Shown: one piece after another, positions 28,770 to 39,511 of the stretch | How positions within the stretch are numbered: the stretch's first letter is position 1 | Layout: each line of letters begins with the position of its first letter | From: Colwellia sp. MB3u-41 | GTDB taxonomy: Bacteria > Pseudomonadota > Gammaproteobacteria > Enterobacterales > Alteromonadaceae | Length of the DNA: 64,000 nt | Assembly (NCBI RefSeq): GCF_014076845.1 | Contig: NZ_JACGUT010000082.1 | Span: 584,015-648,014 of the forward strand | Direction: 5' to 3' | Translations under genes and position numbers: made by a program | Notes under the pieces: generated by a model | What the model saw: only the letters and a program-made list of their open reading frames with translations | Told to the model about the DNA's origin: nothing | Databases searched by the model: none

Positions 28770-30629
28770 TTAAACTTTAAACTGACTCACCTCTTTGTTT
28801 AACACAGCCGCCTGCTGAGATAACTCTTCACTCATTTGTGCATTTTGATTAGATATTTGACCCGCTTGCTCCGCAACATCTCTTATTTCAACAACATGTT
28901 TATTAACTTCCGAGGCAACCGTACTTTGCTCTTGAATGGCGGAAGCAATAGCGGTATTCATTTCCATTATTGTTGAAACATCTTGTGTTATTTCTTCTAA
29001 CATTTTACCGGCTGAACTTGCTTGGTCAGCACTATCTTTCCCTTGCGTTCGACAAATAGCCATGTGTGAAACAATTTCTTTCGTTCGTCCTTGTAACGAA
29101 CTAATGATTGTTTCAATTTCTTGAGTAGAGTCTTGTGTACGGCTTGCTAATGTTCTAACTTCGTCCGCAACGACAGCAAATCCTCGCCCTTGTTCACCCG
29201 CCCTTGCCGCTTCAATAGCCGCATTTAACGCGAGTAAGTTTGTTTGCTCAGCTATACCGCGAATAACATCTAATACAGAGCCTATGGTGTCGCTATCTTT
29301 AGCTAGCTCTTGAACTATGTTTTCTGATTCTCTTAATTTTTCAGAAAGCTGATCAATCTTTGCGATTGTTTGTGTTACGCCTTCTTTACCAATAATTGCA
29401 TTGTTATTGGTCGCTTCAGCTTTACTCGCTGCAGCATTAGTATTATTAGCAATTTCGTCAACTGTAGCCACCATTTCAGTCACTGCTGTTGCAACCATAT
29501 CAGTTTGTTGAATTTGTGAGTCAACGCCAGAATTAGCAAAATGAATATTTTTTGATAAACTATCAGTTGCCTCGTGCACACTATCAACCGACAGATTCAC
29601 TGCGGTGATTAAGTTTCTAAACTTACCAAGCATATCATTAAAGCTATTGGCCATTTCCCCAACTTCATCATCGCTATTTATTAATACGCTCAGCGATAAA
29701 TCTTGAGTCTCTGAAACTCGCTTCATTGTCTCGTTTAGCTGATTGATGCCTGATAGAATGCTACGACTAACAAATAGCGCAAAACCGAATGCAATAATTA
29801 AGACAACAAAAAAGACACTATAAGCGACTAAATCAACAAACTTGGAGTGTGCTACAACTTCATTTTTACTCAGTGTTACAAGTTTATCCAAAATATCATC
29901 AACTTGATGAACTACCTTGCGCATATCACCTTTAATACCTTCTTTAGCAGTTAAGCCAAGTCGTTTTTGACCCGCGACAAAATCTTTAAAAGCTTGTTGA
30001 TATGATGATAAATTTTTTATTATTTGTACTTTTAGATCCGCTGATAATTCACTTGAGTCAATATCTTCGACAAAAGTATCTGCCGTATTATTCCAGCGAA
30101 CGACATATTTATCATCAAGGCGCAACATAAAGTCTTTTTCATTACGTCTTAATTTCAGCATATTAGTCAGCAGTTTGTAATCATTATTACCGATTGATTC
30201 TTCAATAACATGAACCGAAGCTCTTAACAGCCCGTACAAACCGTCTTTTGGGGATAATCCTATTTCTTTTTGTGCGTCAACTAACGCGGTAAAAAGCTCT
30301 TGATAGTCACTGACTATTGAGTGCAGCTGATCTAATTCAGAAAGATCTCTGCCAATACTTTTATAAGTACTATCAAGTACCATTATATCTTTTACAAGCC
30401 CGTTATATTGTTGACTAAATTTCTCAAAGTATTTTAGTTCTTTCCTTGCTAAAAAATCCTTTTCATTGCGGCGTAGTTGTAGAATGTCAGTTTCGATATT
30501 GCCAATTTCTCGAGCAATTTTAATATCACTCCCCAAAGAAGACATCGCAAAGTTAAGTAAGCCCAACATAAACAGCATAGATAAAACCAAAATTCCGGTG
30601 TTAGCAATAAGTTTGTGCTTGATTAGCAT
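28770..30629 (-). CDS. Methyl-accepting chemotaxis protein with HBM sensor
   Basis: 619 residues. An N-terminal membrane helix is followed by a periplasmic helical bimodular (HBM) ligand domain, identified by two copies of RRNEKDF, then a second membrane helix (about 262-285), HAMP, and a signalling domain. The signalling tip is the highly conserved [23 protein letters not shown] domains of related receptors bind small organic acids, but the ligand here is unknown. The C-terminus lacks a CheR/CheB-binding pentapeptide. It should feed a chemotaxis CheA array; no che operon lies in this window, although a CheX-like gene is at 13907. Confidence 0.92.
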   Translation of the reverse strand: MLIKHKLIANTGILVLSMLFMLGLLNFAMSSLGSDIKIAREIGNIETDILQLRRNEKDFLARKELKYFEKFSQQYNGLVKDIMVLDSTYKSIGRDLSELDQLHSIVSDYQELFTALVDAQKEIGLSPKDGLYGLLRASVHVIEESIGNNDYKLLTNMLKLRRNEKDFMLRLDDKYVVRWNNTADTFVEDIDSSELSADLKVQIIKNLSSYQQAFKDFVAGQKRLGLTAKEGIKGDMRKVVHQVDDILDKLVTLSKNEVVAHSKFVDLVAYSVFFVVLIIAFGFALFVSRSILSGINQLNETMKRVSETQDLSLSVLINSDDEVGEMANSFNDMLGKFRNLITAVNLSVDSVHEATDSLSKNIHFANSGVDSQIQQTDMVATAVTEMVATVDEIANNTNAAASKAEATNNNAIIGKEGVTQTIAKIDQLSEKLRESENIVQELAKDSDTIGSVLDVIRGIAEQTNLLALNAAIEAARAGEQGRGFAVVADEVRTLASRTQDSTQEIETIISSLQGRTKEIVSHMAICRTQGKDSADQASSAGKMLEEITQDVSTIMEMNTAIASAIQEQSTVASEVNKHVVEIRDVAEQAGQISNQNAQMSEELSQQAAVLNKEVSQFKV

Positions 30630-30731
30630 AAAGAAGTTCCTAGAAAAATTAATTAATAATTTTGAGTATAGTTAGGTTAAATAAATTAGTAACCATTTAT
30701 CTAACCTTTTTATAAATAATTATGTGAGGTG

Positions 30732-32735
30732 TTATATACGGGTAAAATATTTTTTCAATTCATTTTCAGGTATAGGTTTACTGATATAATATCCTTGTAC
30801 AGCATCACAACCAATATTACGTAATAAACGTAATTGCTCTTCAGTTTCAACACCTTCAGCTAAAACACGCTTACCTAGCCCGTGAGAAAGCTCGACCATC
30901 GACTTAACAATGGTTAAGTCTGAGTCATTACTCGCCACTTCTTCAATAAAGCTTCTATCAATTTTAATTTTGTCTATAGGTAATTTACGCAAATAGGCCA
31001 GCGAGGAATACCCGGTACCAAAGTCATCAATTGAAACGTTTATCCCCATATTCTGCAAAATAAAAATGGTATTCATCGCTGTTGCTATTTCTGTCATAAC
31101 AACATTTTCTGTTATCTCTAAATCTAAACATCGAGGAGTAATTTGATACTTAAAAAGTAGTGCTTGAATATTTTCAATTAATTGGGGATCTTGAAATTCC
31201 ACCGCGGTAATATTAACCGCAATGGTCACTCGCCGATGATACGATTTTTGCAAACGTGCTATCGATTGACATGCACACTCAAGCACATAACTATCAAGGT
31301 CGCTCAGCATGTTAAGAGATTCTATATCAGGTAAGAAACTTCCTGGTTGTAACAATCCTCGCTCTGGGTGTTGCCAACGAACAAGCGCTTCGAAACCTTC
31401 TATTCTATTATTTAACAAGTTCAATTGAGGCTGAAAATATAAAACAAATTCATTCTTTTCAAATCCATCACGAATTTCTTTTTCCATCGCCAGCAACCTT
31501 CGACCATGTGATTGCATACCCGATTTATATTTAACCGTTGCTATATTTTGGCTTTCGGCTTGTGCTAGTGCTAAATTTGCTTTTTGTAATAAGTCTTCTG
31601 CTAGTTTGGCATCCTGCGGATATAGGCAGTAGCCTACTGAACATTGTAATAACACTTTATGTTGTTTGATAAAATACGGGCGATTTATTAACCCATGTAA
31701 ATGTTCTATTGCAGCACTTTGCTGTTGTTGATCAACATTATTAGTAACAAAAACAAACGAATCACCACTTAAACGCCCAATCACTTTTGGCAAAAATATA
31801 CTTCCATCTAACCGATTGGCTATTTCACCTAAAATTGCATCGCCAACTTTAAGACCATAAGTATCATTTACAAACTTAAAGCGTTTAATATCTAATAAGA
31901 AAACCGCTAAATTTTGTTGATTACTTTTAGCTTCCTCTATGATGAAAGGTAGTTTTTCCATGACTTGCTGCCGATTTAGTGCCCCCGTCAATGAATCGTG
32001 CTTACCCAAATATTGGGCCTTATTCATCGCTGAAATAGCAATACTTCGCTCGGCACCTTGCATCCAAATAAGCATCGAAAAAGCTAAGAGGGTAAAAGCG
32101 CCCATATCAAAATAAACGAGCACTTCAGCTAATGGTCGAAACCAATACTCGTTAATCAACATAATAGAAAGAAAGGAAAATAAGACATACCTTAAGCCCA
32201 TAACAAGACTATAGATGATAAAAATATACGCTGAAAAATATTTTTTTGGAGAGTTATAGAGATAAAAACCAGCTAAAAGTAAACTACAACCCATCAAAAA
32301 TGCGGGTAAGCTTTCTCGCAAGTAGAAGCGGTTGTAAACTTCATTTTCATTAAAGCCATAAAGTAAGGTTGCTGTTATAGCAAGGCAGGTACTCAGTATA
32401 AAAGTGGCACACGTAATTTTTTTTGAAAGGATTTTTTTCGAAACGGCGCTATAAATACCGAGTAAAAGTGCAGTTAAATGGAAGTAGAGGCTGAGTTGAA
32501 TAAAGCACTTAAGAATAATTTTTTCTAAAGCGACATCACTTACATCAGTAATTTGGGTTTCGATAGCCAACAATAATTGATGAACACTTAAGGAGCATAA
32601 ACTCAGCATCCAGTATTTTACATAATGCCGCCCTAATCCACGATAATAGATCAACAACAGTGTAGCCAATAATCCAAAAACTATAGCTTCAACAGAAAAT
32701 AATAAACTGTGGTAAAAGTTTTTTTCACCCATCAT
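30732..32735 (-). CDS. GGDEF-EAL protein, probable c-di-GMP phosphodiesterase
   Basis: 667 residues. The first 230 hold six to eight hydrophobic segments, a membrane sensory module of unassigned type. The GGDEF domain (HDSLTGALNRQQVM onward) carries SGDSF in place of the GG(D/E)EF loop, so cyclase activity is unlikely. The EAL domain keeps EALVRW, DDFGTGYSSLAYL and KIKIDRSFI, with metal-binding residues in place, so c-di-GMP hydrolysis is likely. The start overlaps a second ATG (32735/32732). An 18-bp tandem repeat sits 10-52 bases upstream. Confidence 0.9.
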   Translation of the reverse strand: MMGEKNFYHSLLFSVEAIVFGLLATLLLIYYRGLGRHYVKYWMLSLCSLSVHQLLLAIETQITDVSDVALEKIILKCFIQLSLYFHLTALLLGIYSAVSKKILSKKITCATFILSTCLAITATLLYGFNENEVYNRFYLRESLPAFLMGCSLLLAGFYLYNSPKKYFSAYIFIIYSLVMGLRYVLFSFLSIMLINEYWFRPLAEVLVYFDMGAFTLLAFSMLIWMQGAERSIAISAMNKAQYLGKHDSLTGALNRQQVMEKLPFIIEEAKSNQQNLAVFLLDIKRFKFVNDTYGLKVGDAILGEIANRLDGSIFLPKVIGRLSGDSFVFVTNNVDQQQQSAAIEHLHGLINRPYFIKQHKVLLQCSVGYCLYPQDAKLAEDLLQKANLALAQAESQNIATVKYKSGMQSHGRRLLAMEKEIRDGFEKNEFVLYFQPQLNLLNNRIEGFEALVRWQHPERGLLQPGSFLPDIESLNMLSDLDSYVLECACQSIARLQKSYHRRVTIAVNITAVEFQDPQLIENIQALLFKYQITPRCLDLEITENVVMTEIATAMNTIFILQNMGINVSIDDFGTGYSSLAYLRKLPIDKIKIDRSFIEEVASNDSDLTIVKSMVELSHGLGKRVLAEGVETEEQLRLLRNIGCDAVQGYYISKPIPENELKKYFTRI

Positions 32736-32744
32736 GCTATATTC

Positions 32745-32787
32745 TCTATTAAGTTATTAGAATCTATTAAGTTATTAGAATCTATTA
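32745..32787. repeat. 18-bp tandem repeat upstream of the GGDEF-EAL gene
   Basis: Two perfect copies of TCTATTAAGTTATTAGAA (32745-32762 and 32763-32780) and seven bases of a third. They lie in the leader or promoter of the minus-strand gene that starts at 32735, at a distance where copy number could move promoter or ribosome-binding elements. Confidence 0.85.
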
Positions 32788-32938
32788 AATATTCTTTTTT
32801 AAAGCAATACAAGTCAGTCACTATCATTATTTACTTTTTAGCTGTTATTTTACAACAAAATATATTTAAAAGAACGGTTGTACCTAAAAGACATCAAGCT
32901 ATACTAAGTTTTCAATCATATAAATTAAGAGAAAAACC

Positions 32939-33424
32939 ATGGAATACAATACCTCAGAGCTTTGTAATATTTATGCCGACTTAATTGATGTTGTTGATCC
33001 TATCTTTTGTAATTTTGGTGGCCGTAGCTCTTTTGGTGGTCAAGTTGTTACCATAAAGTGCTTTGAAAATAATGGCTTAATCCAACAAACTTTAGCAACA
33101 AATGGCCGTGGAAAAGTACTAGTTATTGATGGCGGCGGCTCGACCCGCAGAGCACTGATTGATTTTACACTAGCAGAAACCGCTACTGAGAATGCTTGGG
33201 AAGGCATTATCTGTTATGGCAGTGTACGTGACGTTGATGCCATCGAAGAGCTCGACTTAGGTATTCAAGCCTTAGTCTCTATTCCTGTCGGTGCTAGCGA
33301 TCAAGATATTGGCGAAAGTGACTTAGCAATTAACTTTGCGAGCGTGACATTTTTACCTGAGGATCACCTTTATGCTGACAATACCGGTATTATTTTATCG
33401 CCTGAGCCATTAGATATTGAATAA
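32939..33424 (+). CDS. rraA: Ribonuclease E activity regulator
   Basis: 161 residues, the full RraA fold. '[17 protein letters not shown]' near the start, '[15 protein letters not shown]' and '[15 protein letters not shown]' are family signatures. It binds RNase E and inhibits RNA decay. The protein resembles 4-hydroxy-4-methyl-2-oxoglutarate aldolase, but the RraA-specific N-terminus ([12 protein letters not shown]) supports this call. It is convergent with the 33478-35577 gene. Confidence 0.93.
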   Translation: MEYNTSELCNIYADLIDVVDPIFCNFGGRSSFGGQVVTIKCFENNGLIQQTLATNGRGKVLVIDGGGSTRRALIDFTLAETATENAWEGIICYGSVRDVDAIEELDLGIQALVSIPVGASDQDIGESDLAINFASVTFLPEDHLYADNTGIILSPEPLDIE

Positions 33425-33455
33425 TGGCCCGCTATTACGCCAAAGACATGAACCA

Positions 33456-33479
33456 GAGCCCAATATTGACATTGGGCTC
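33456..33479 (+). terminator. Hairpin between rraA and the convergent gene
   Basis: A perfect 9-bp stem (GAGCCCAAT / ATTGGGCTC, loop ATTGAC) at the end of rraA. It overlaps the stop codon of the convergent gene at 33478. There is no T tract. Confidence 0.6.
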
Positions 33480-35577
33480 AGTTACTTGATTCACTCTCAG
33501 GGTATTGTTCTAACCAACGCTTGATCCATATCTCAATTTCATCGAAAATAACTCCTCGACTTAAGTGTCGACCTTGCGCATGTTCTCCTCCCATAGTGAT
33601 AAATTCCTGTTCAGCATGACTATTATTAATGGAAGTACCAACAAGGGGTAACTGCATTGCACGTGTTAAGTTAATCAATGCATTTATAATCGCTTTATCT
33701 GAGCCACCAGTTTCAATATGCTTGTGACTATCACTTAAGAGATCACAATTAATTTTTATTTGATAAATACTCAATTTTCGTAAATATCGTAATGACTCAT
33801 AGCTACCAGAAAAATCACCTATGGCTACCTTGATATCTAAAGACCTAAGCTGATCAATAATCGCTTTTACCCTTTGGCTAGCAGATAAAATTAACGCTTC
33901 TTTAAACTCGACAATTAAATACTTTTTTTCAACATTATACTTTTTTGCCTGTAAAATAATATAGTCAATCAGGGCTGGCTCTAGGAGCTCTTTACTTGCC
34001 AGCGAAATGGTTACTGGTTTTTTAAACCCTATTTTTTTCAACTGAACAATAGTCTTACATGCTTCAACAATCATTTGTTTTGATAACTGATAAATATCGC
34101 CGCTGTGTTCTGCAATATCAACAAACTGATCCAACGTCCAAGGCGTAACACTATCGTGGTACCAATGTACTTCCATTTGAAAACCCAACACTTTCCTATT
34201 TGCTAAGGCGACTTGAGGTTGCATATACCAATATAATTTTTCATTGGCTACATCTTGCTTTAATCGCTCCATACGTTGCAGCTGCTGATCAGTGTAAAGC
34301 GTACTATTATGATCAAAATAGCTGATAAGTTGTTGCGTCTGTTCTGAAACGAGCAAAGCGTCTTCGGCAAATGAAATGACCTCACTCAAATTATGGCTAT
34401 ACTGTCCAATGTAAGCTACACCAAAGGCTAACTCAAAATTAAGGGAAAAACTTTTAAAGCTCATCGCAGTGGGCACAGCTGCAGTCAGCTCACGGCAAAG
34501 CTGCTCAACTTTAGTGTTGTCTGGGTAATTATCTGCACTTAAATCGAGCACAACCAAAAAATGCAACCCTTGCAGTCGAGCTATTTTTATTGGCGACTGT
34601 TCATCTGAAAAGTTAACCAACAAGTTATTTTCAGCGACTTTTTTCTGTAAGCAATATGCTAACTGTAATAATAAGATATCAGAATTATGGCGCCCTAAAA
34701 CGGTATTAACCGCTTGAAAATTTATAGGTTTAAATACTATAGTGACAAACTGGCTCTTCGATTTTTGCTTAACAATGCGGTCAAGCTGCTCAAGTGCTTG
34801 CTGGTAAGAGGGTAAATTTGTCGCTGGGTCTAATGAGTGTGAGGTCGATATTTTACCAGTTGTTTCATCGATGCCAGTAAGTTCTTTGCGAATGGCTTCT
34901 ACCAAAAACCAACAACCATTAATTAAAGCGGCTAAGTAAGAAATAATAATAGCTGACACCAGCCATGTCATATTAATAAGAGCATTTAGCCAAGCGAACA
35001 CAATGAGCACAAAACTAAGGTGAATCAGCCACTGTATCGTTAACCTTAAGCTGCTAGAATCTTGTATCTTTTTTGCTGAAATAACAGCCATTCCTGCAGA
35101 TAAAAGCACTATAACACTGGCAGCCAGCCATGCTAAATAGCCATTAATACTGGGAAAAAACCATAAACAAAAAACAAAAGATATCGCGGTTGCCACAACA
35201 ATAAAATTGATCAAATAATTAACTTTTTCAGTCGGTGCTGAATATGTACTTCGTAACCAAAAATATAGCACTGAAGAGAACACCATAGCCGATGAAAGTA
35301 TCAGTTCACTTTGATAGCTTTTCGCATAAGCTAATGCATAAAGCATTAATAAAACACTGAAAGAAATTAAAAGTGGATAACAAACACGAATATTCTTAAG
35401 GGGTTTAACTAAGGCGATAATCAAGATCACAGGGAACGTTAATCCTAGAACAAAGGCAATATTAAATTCGGTGAAAGAAAAAGTGGCGGCTTGCGCAGTA
35501 CTGGAAAATAAAAATAAACTCACCGCGGAAAGCAACACTTCAGGTATTGAAAAGTACCTAAAACTAAAATATTTCAT
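33478..35577 (-). CDS. Degenerate GGDEF-EAL protein, probably non-catalytic
   Basis: 699 residues. The N-terminal 230 hold about seven hydrophobic segments. The GGDEF-like domain (about residues 245-405) has RLQGLHFLVVLD where the active-site loop should be. The EAL-like domain (about 430-690) has QMEVHWYHD in place of EALxRW, and IGDFSGSYESLRYL in place of the DDFGTGYSSL metal-binding segment. Both catalytic centres are lost while the fold and full length are kept, with an intact frame. Such proteins act as c-di-GMP or GTP receptors or bind RNA/protein partners, as CsrD does. Which applies here is inference. A weak CsrD-like reading is possible because of the membrane N-terminus and double degeneracy. 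Confidence 0.8.
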   Translation of the reverse strand: MKYFSFRYFSIPEVLLSAVSLFLFSSTAQAATFSFTEFNIAFVLGLTFPVILIIALVKPLKNIRVCYPLLISFSVLLMLYALAYAKSYQSELILSSAMVFSSVLYFWLRSTYSAPTEKVNYLINFIVVATAISFVFCLWFFPSINGYLAWLAASVIVLLSAGMAVISAKKIQDSSSLRLTIQWLIHLSFVLIVFAWLNALINMTWLVSAIIISYLAALINGCWFLVEAIRKELTGIDETTGKISTSHSLDPATNLPSYQQALEQLDRIVKQKSKSQFVTIVFKPINFQAVNTVLGRHNSDILLLQLAYCLQKKVAENNLLVNFSDEQSPIKIARLQGLHFLVVLDLSADNYPDNTKVEQLCRELTAAVPTAMSFKSFSLNFELAFGVAYIGQYSHNLSEVISFAEDALLVSEQTQQLISYFDHNSTLYTDQQLQRMERLKQDVANEKLYWYMQPQVALANRKVLGFQMEVHWYHDSVTPWTLDQFVDIAEHSGDIYQLSKQMIVEACKTIVQLKKIGFKKPVTISLASKELLEPALIDYIILQAKKYNVEKKYLIVEFKEALILSASQRVKAIIDQLRSLDIKVAIGDFSGSYESLRYLRKLSIYQIKINCDLLSDSHKHIETGGSDKAIINALINLTRAMQLPLVGTSINNSHAEQEFITMGGEHAQGRHLSRGVIFDEIEIWIKRWLEQYPESESSN

Positions 35578-35781
35578 ATATAACCTTTACGTAATGACAA
35601 AAGACTTATCACGCACCTCTTCAATTTATAATTTACATTGACTCTAGGCTAATGCGGTATATTGAAGTGCAAAGATACATATACCATGACTAAACAACAG
35701 AGTGAATTTTGTATCCTGCCTTTTATTAATAGACTAACGGTGGAACCATAAGCGTCTTCATTATTTGCCTATGAATTTAAG

Positions 35782-37017
35782 TTAAATAACCTTATGTCCA
35801 GCAACGAATAATTCATCAAGTGGGTTAACACCAAATTGATAACAAAGCTCAGCGGGTTGTTCTATATTCCACATAGCGATATCTGCATCAAAATCCACAG
35901 CTAATTGTCCTTTTTTATTTGATAGCCCAAGTGCTTTTGCGCCATGGCAAGTAACACCTGCTAGTGCTTCTGTGGGAGTTAATCGAAAGAAGGTACATGC
36001 CATATTAAGCATCAGTTGAATATTATGAATGGGTGATGAACCAGGGTTTGCATCGGTCGCTATGGCCATCGGCACTTCATGCTTTCTTAATAAATCCATT
36101 GGAGGTAATTGTGTTTCACGTAAAAAGTAGAAAGCGCCAGGTAATAGTACAGCGGTCATATCTGCATTTTTCATGGCTTTAATACCGGCTTCATCTAAAA
36201 ATTCGATATGATCAGATGAAAGTGCATTATATTTTGCCGCCAAGGCTGTCCCCCCTAAATTTGACAACTGTTCCGCGTGTACTTTTATCGGTAGTTGATG
36301 TTTTTGAGCTGCAGCAAAAACACGTTCAGTTTGCTCTAAACTAAAACCAATGCCTTCACAAAAAACATCAACCGCATCAGCTAAGCTTTCTTTGACTATG
36401 AGTGGGATCATTTCATTACACACTAAGTCAATATATTCATCAGGCTTTTCTTTATATTCAATAGGTAATGCATGTGCACCAAGGAAAGTACGCTTTATAG
36501 TAACCGGCAGTTTTTCAGCTAACTGCCCAGCCACTTTAAGCATTTTAATTTCGTTCATCGTATCTAGACCATAACCAGATTTAATTTCAATACTGGTCAC
36601 ACCTTGTTGATGTAATGTTGTTAATCGAGGTAATGCGCTGGCTAATAACTGACTTTCACTGGCTTTTCGGGTTGCTGATACGGTTGAGATTATGCCTCCG
36701 CCGGCATTAGCAATTTCTTGATAACTTTTACCTTGTAACCGCATCTCAAATTCATTGGCACGGTTACCGCCGTAAACTAAATGAGTATGACAATCAACTA
36801 AGCCAGGTGTTAACCACTTACCTTTTCCATCAATAGTTTGTACTGATTTTTCATTATATTTGGGTAAATCAGTTTTCTCACCTAACCAAGCAATTTTACC
36901 TTCACTTATGGCTAAAGCTCCATTTTTTATAGCACCATAGCTATTAGCACCATCGGTCATGGTCGCTAGATTTACATTAATGAAAAGAGTTTGCCAAGCA
37001 GAGGAATTAATCGTCAT
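35782..37017 (-). CDS. hutI: Imidazolonepropionase
   Basis: 411 residues from ATG 37017 ([12 protein letters not shown]); a longer in-frame start at 37062 adds 15 residues with no family counterpart. GGA lies upstream. An amidohydrolase with the metal-binding HTH in [12 protein letters not shown], the [10 protein letters not shown] segment and the DANPGSSP segment. It opens the ring of imidazolone-5-propionate, the third step of histidine breakdown, in the cytoplasm. It is transcribed divergently from hutC-hutH-hutU across the twin HutC-type operators. Confidence 0.96.
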   Translation of the reverse strand: MTINSSAWQTLFINVNLATMTDGANSYGAIKNGALAISEGKIAWLGEKTDLPKYNEKSVQTIDGKGKWLTPGLVDCHTHLVYGGNRANEFEMRLQGKSYQEIANAGGGIISTVSATRKASESQLLASALPRLTTLHQQGVTSIEIKSGYGLDTMNEIKMLKVAGQLAEKLPVTIKRTFLGAHALPIEYKEKPDEYIDLVCNEMIPLIVKESLADAVDVFCEGIGFSLEQTERVFAAAQKHQLPIKVHAEQLSNLGGTALAAKYNALSSDHIEFLDEAGIKAMKNADMTAVLLPGAFYFLRETQLPPMDLLRKHEVPMAIATDANPGSSPIHNIQLMLNMACTFFRLTPTEALAGVTCHGAKALGLSNKKGQLAVDFDADIAMWNIEQPAELCYQFGVNPLDELFVAGHKVI

Positions 37018-37147
37018 ATAAGATCCAAAAATTGATTTTAACGCTAGGCTTATAACCAGCATTTATATCGAAAGATGGCGGTACCATAAGCATAGTGTCT
37101 GATTACTGATAACGCCACTTTACGTGATAGATAATAGACAAGCAAGC

Positions 37148-37159
37148 TTGTATATACAA
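37148..37159. promoter_or_regulatory. HutC-type operator 1
   Basis: The perfect palindrome TTGTATATACAA matches the known HutC/GntR-type operator core (TNGTATATACAA). It lies in the hutI-hutC intergenic region, 131 bases before the hutI start. Confidence 0.8.
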
Positions 37160-37187
37160 CCATTGACTTTAACAACAAGAAGTGAGA

Positions 37188-37199
37188 TTGTATATACAA
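37188..37199. promoter_or_regulatory. HutC-type operator 2
   Basis: A second TTGTATATACAA, exactly 40 bases from the first (about four helical turns, same face). It overlaps the probable -10 region downstream of TTGACT at 37163-37168, so bound HutC would block the hutC-H-U promoter, and its own synthesis. Confidence 0.8.
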
Positions 37200-37253
37200 G
37201 TTATAGCATCAAGACTCTTAATGGTCTTGTGAACAAGAACCTAGCGAATTAAC

Positions 37254-37976
37254 ATGACTCAAGTAAAAACAGCCAAGTTTACCGTAATAAAACAGCATAT
37301 TTGCCAAAAGATTGAATCTGGCGAATGGAAACAACATGCCAAAGTGCCTTCTGAAAATGAATTAGCTGAACAGTTTTCTGTCAGTCGCATGACTGCTCGT
37401 CGCGCATTACAAGAACTTACCGAGCAAGGTTTACTTATTCGTTCACAAGGGTCCGGTACTTTTGTCGCTACCTTTAAGTCACAGTCTTCATTATTAAAAA
37501 TTCGTAATATCGCAGATGAAATTCAAGAACGTGGTCATATCCACCATGCGAAACAGCTTACCTTAAAAGCCGTTTCTGTTAACGAGGAAATCGCTATTTT
37601 ACTTAACTTAAAAGCTAATTCAATCACTAGTGAGTCAGTATTTTATTCTGAAGTGCTGCATTTTGAAAATAACCAACCTATTCAGTTAGAGCAACGCTAT
37701 GTAAATAGTAAATTAGTCCCTGATTATTTATCACAAAATTTTGCCAAAATTACGCCTCATGAGTATTTATCAAGCGAAGCCCCATTAACAGAAGCAACAC
37801 ACGAAATTGAAGCTGTTTTAGCTGAAAACGAAATCTGTCAGTTACTGACAATAGAACCACAAATCCCATGTTTACAGGTTAAACGACGCACTTGGTCAAG
37901 CCAAGGTGTGGTCAGTTTAGCTATTTTAACGGCACCTGGTAATAAATACCGTTTAGGCAGCCACTTAACTTTTTAA
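37254..37976 (+). CDS. hutC: Histidine utilisation repressor, GntR family
   Basis: 240 residues. An N-terminal GntR winged helix (WKQHAKVPSENELAEQFSVS, MTARRALQELTEQG) is followed by a UTRA effector domain (about 95-235; EQRYVNSKLVPDYL, VKRRTWSSQGVVS). HutC is released from DNA by urocanate. It lies 54 bases after operator 2 and is followed directly by hutH (15 bases), so it is the first gene of its own operon and autoregulated. Confidence 0.95.
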   Translation: MTQVKTAKFTVIKQHICQKIESGEWKQHAKVPSENELAEQFSVSRMTARRALQELTEQGLLIRSQGSGTFVATFKSQSSLLKIRNIADEIQERGHIHHAKQLTLKAVSVNEEIAILLNLKANSITSESVFYSEVLHFENNQPIQLEQRYVNSKLVPDYLSQNFAKITPHEYLSSEAPLTEATHEIEAVLAENEICQLLTIEPQIPCLQVKRRTWSSQGVVSLAILTAPGNKYRLGSHLTF

Positions 37977-37991
37977 TTTCGGAGCATTAAG

Positions 37992-39500
37992 ATGACATTT
38001 AAATACGGTGTTGATCGCCTGAACCTTGATATTGTAAACGGTATTGCAGATGGCAGTATTCAAGCTGAACTTTGCCAAGAAGCTATAGATAAAATCAACA
38101 TAAGCCGCCAAAGAGTAGAGAAAATGGCTGCGTCAGATAAAGCGACATATGGTATCAATACGGGCTTTGGCCCGTTATGTGATACTCAAATCTCACCTGA
38201 AGATACTAATTTATTACAAAAGAACCTACTTATTACCCACGCCGTAGGTGTCGGTAAACCCATTGAAAAAGCAATTTCAAAGCTAATGTTAATCACTAAG
38301 GTACATGCATTAAGTCAAGGTTTCTCAGGTATTCGTCTGGAAGTTGTAGAACGTATGTTAGCGTTTCTCGAACTCGATTTAATCCCCGTTGTACCAGAAC
38401 AAGGTTCTGTAGGCGCATCAGGTGATTTAGCACCACTGTCCCATTTATTTTTACCGCTTTTGGGCGAAGGTGAATTTTGGCAAAGTGAAGAGGATCAAAA
38501 CGACGAAATAGTACCTGCTGCATCACTTCTGCGTGCTAATGGTTTAGACGTTATGGACCTGCAAGCGAAAGAAGGCTTGGCGTTAATTAACGGCACGCAA
38601 TTTATATTATCTCATGGCATCACAGCGTTAACTAAAATGCGTTATTTATTAGACCTAGCTGATATGACGGGTGCAATGAGTATCGAAGGGATGCAAGGCA
38701 GCGAATCTCCCTTTAGAGATGAGTTACATCAAACGCGTGCATTTAAAGGAAACCTTGTTGTTGCAGCGCGTATGAGAAGTTTTTTTAAAGATTCCCAAAA
38801 CATGGCTGCACATGAAGGATGTGAACGTGTACAAGACCCTTATTCATTAAGATGTATTCCACAAGTACATGGCGCATCACGTAATGCGTATTATCATTTA
38901 GAAGAGTTAGTTGAAATTGAGATGAACTCTGTCACTGATAACCCCATTGTTATCAGTAGCGAAGAAGCGATTTCAGGTGGTAACTTCCATGGCCAGCCAC
39001 TAGCTATGGTTCTTGACTATGCGTCCATTGCTGCTTCAGAATTGGGCAATATTTCAGACCGCCGTTGTTACCTCTTATTAGAAGGTATTCATGGTTTACC
39101 AAGATTGTTGACCTCCGCAGGTGGTTTAAATTCAGGCATGATGATCCCGCAATATACAACAGCAGCATTGGTAACAGAAAATAAATCGCTTTGTTTCCCA
39201 CCATCGGCTGATAGTGTACCGACCTCTATGGGTCAGGAAGATCATGTCTCTATGGGGAGTATTTCGGGTAGACAATTAAATCAAATATTAGGTAATTTAG
39301 AAAAAATATTGGCTATCGAGTTAATGTATGCCGCACAAGCTATAGAATTTAGACGCCCTAATAAGTGCTCTGATATCATTGAGAAAAATCATCAAGTGAT
39401 CAGATCAAAGGTTGCTAAACTCGAAGAAGATAGACTTTTAAAACCTGACATTGATGCCATGATCAGATTAGTACAATTACAAGTGTTTACCGTTAAATAA
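37992..39500 (+). CDS. hutH: Histidine ammonia-lyase
   Basis: 502 residues. The MIO cofactor tripeptide is Ala142-Ser143-Gly144 in GSVGASGDLAPL, at canonical position. Tyr in 'TYGINTGFGPL', the 'ALINGTQF' segment and 'MQGSESPFRDELHQTR' are conserved. It converts histidine to urocanate and ammonia, the first hut step. GGAG precedes the start. It is translated as part of hutC-hutH-hutU. Confidence 0.97.
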   Translation: MTFKYGVDRLNLDIVNGIADGSIQAELCQEAIDKINISRQRVEKMAASDKATYGINTGFGPLCDTQISPEDTNLLQKNLLITHAVGVGKPIEKAISKLMLITKVHALSQGFSGIRLEVVERMLAFLELDLIPVVPEQGSVGASGDLAPLSHLFLPLLGEGEFWQSEEDQNDEIVPAASLLRANGLDVMDLQAKEGLALINGTQFILSHGITALTKMRYLLDLADMTGAMSIEGMQGSESPFRDELHQTRAFKGNLVVAARMRSFFKDSQNMAAHEGCERVQDPYSLRCIPQVHGASRNAYYHLEELVEIEMNSVTDNPIVISSEEAISGGNFHGQPLAMVLDYASIAASELGNISDRRCYLLLEGIHGLPRLLTSAGGLNSGMMIPQYTTAALVTENKSLCFPPSADSVPTSMGQEDHVSMGSISGRQLNQILGNLEKILAIELMYAAQAIEFRRPNKCSDIIEKNHQVIRSKVAKLEEDRLLKPDIDAMIRLVQLQVFTVK

Positions 39501-39511
39501 GGGCTACTTCT

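Noticed and set aside
30466..30675. Plus-strand frames inside the chemoreceptor, GGDEF-EAL and other large genes
   Set aside because: Shadows of the real minus-strand genes, without starts or homology.
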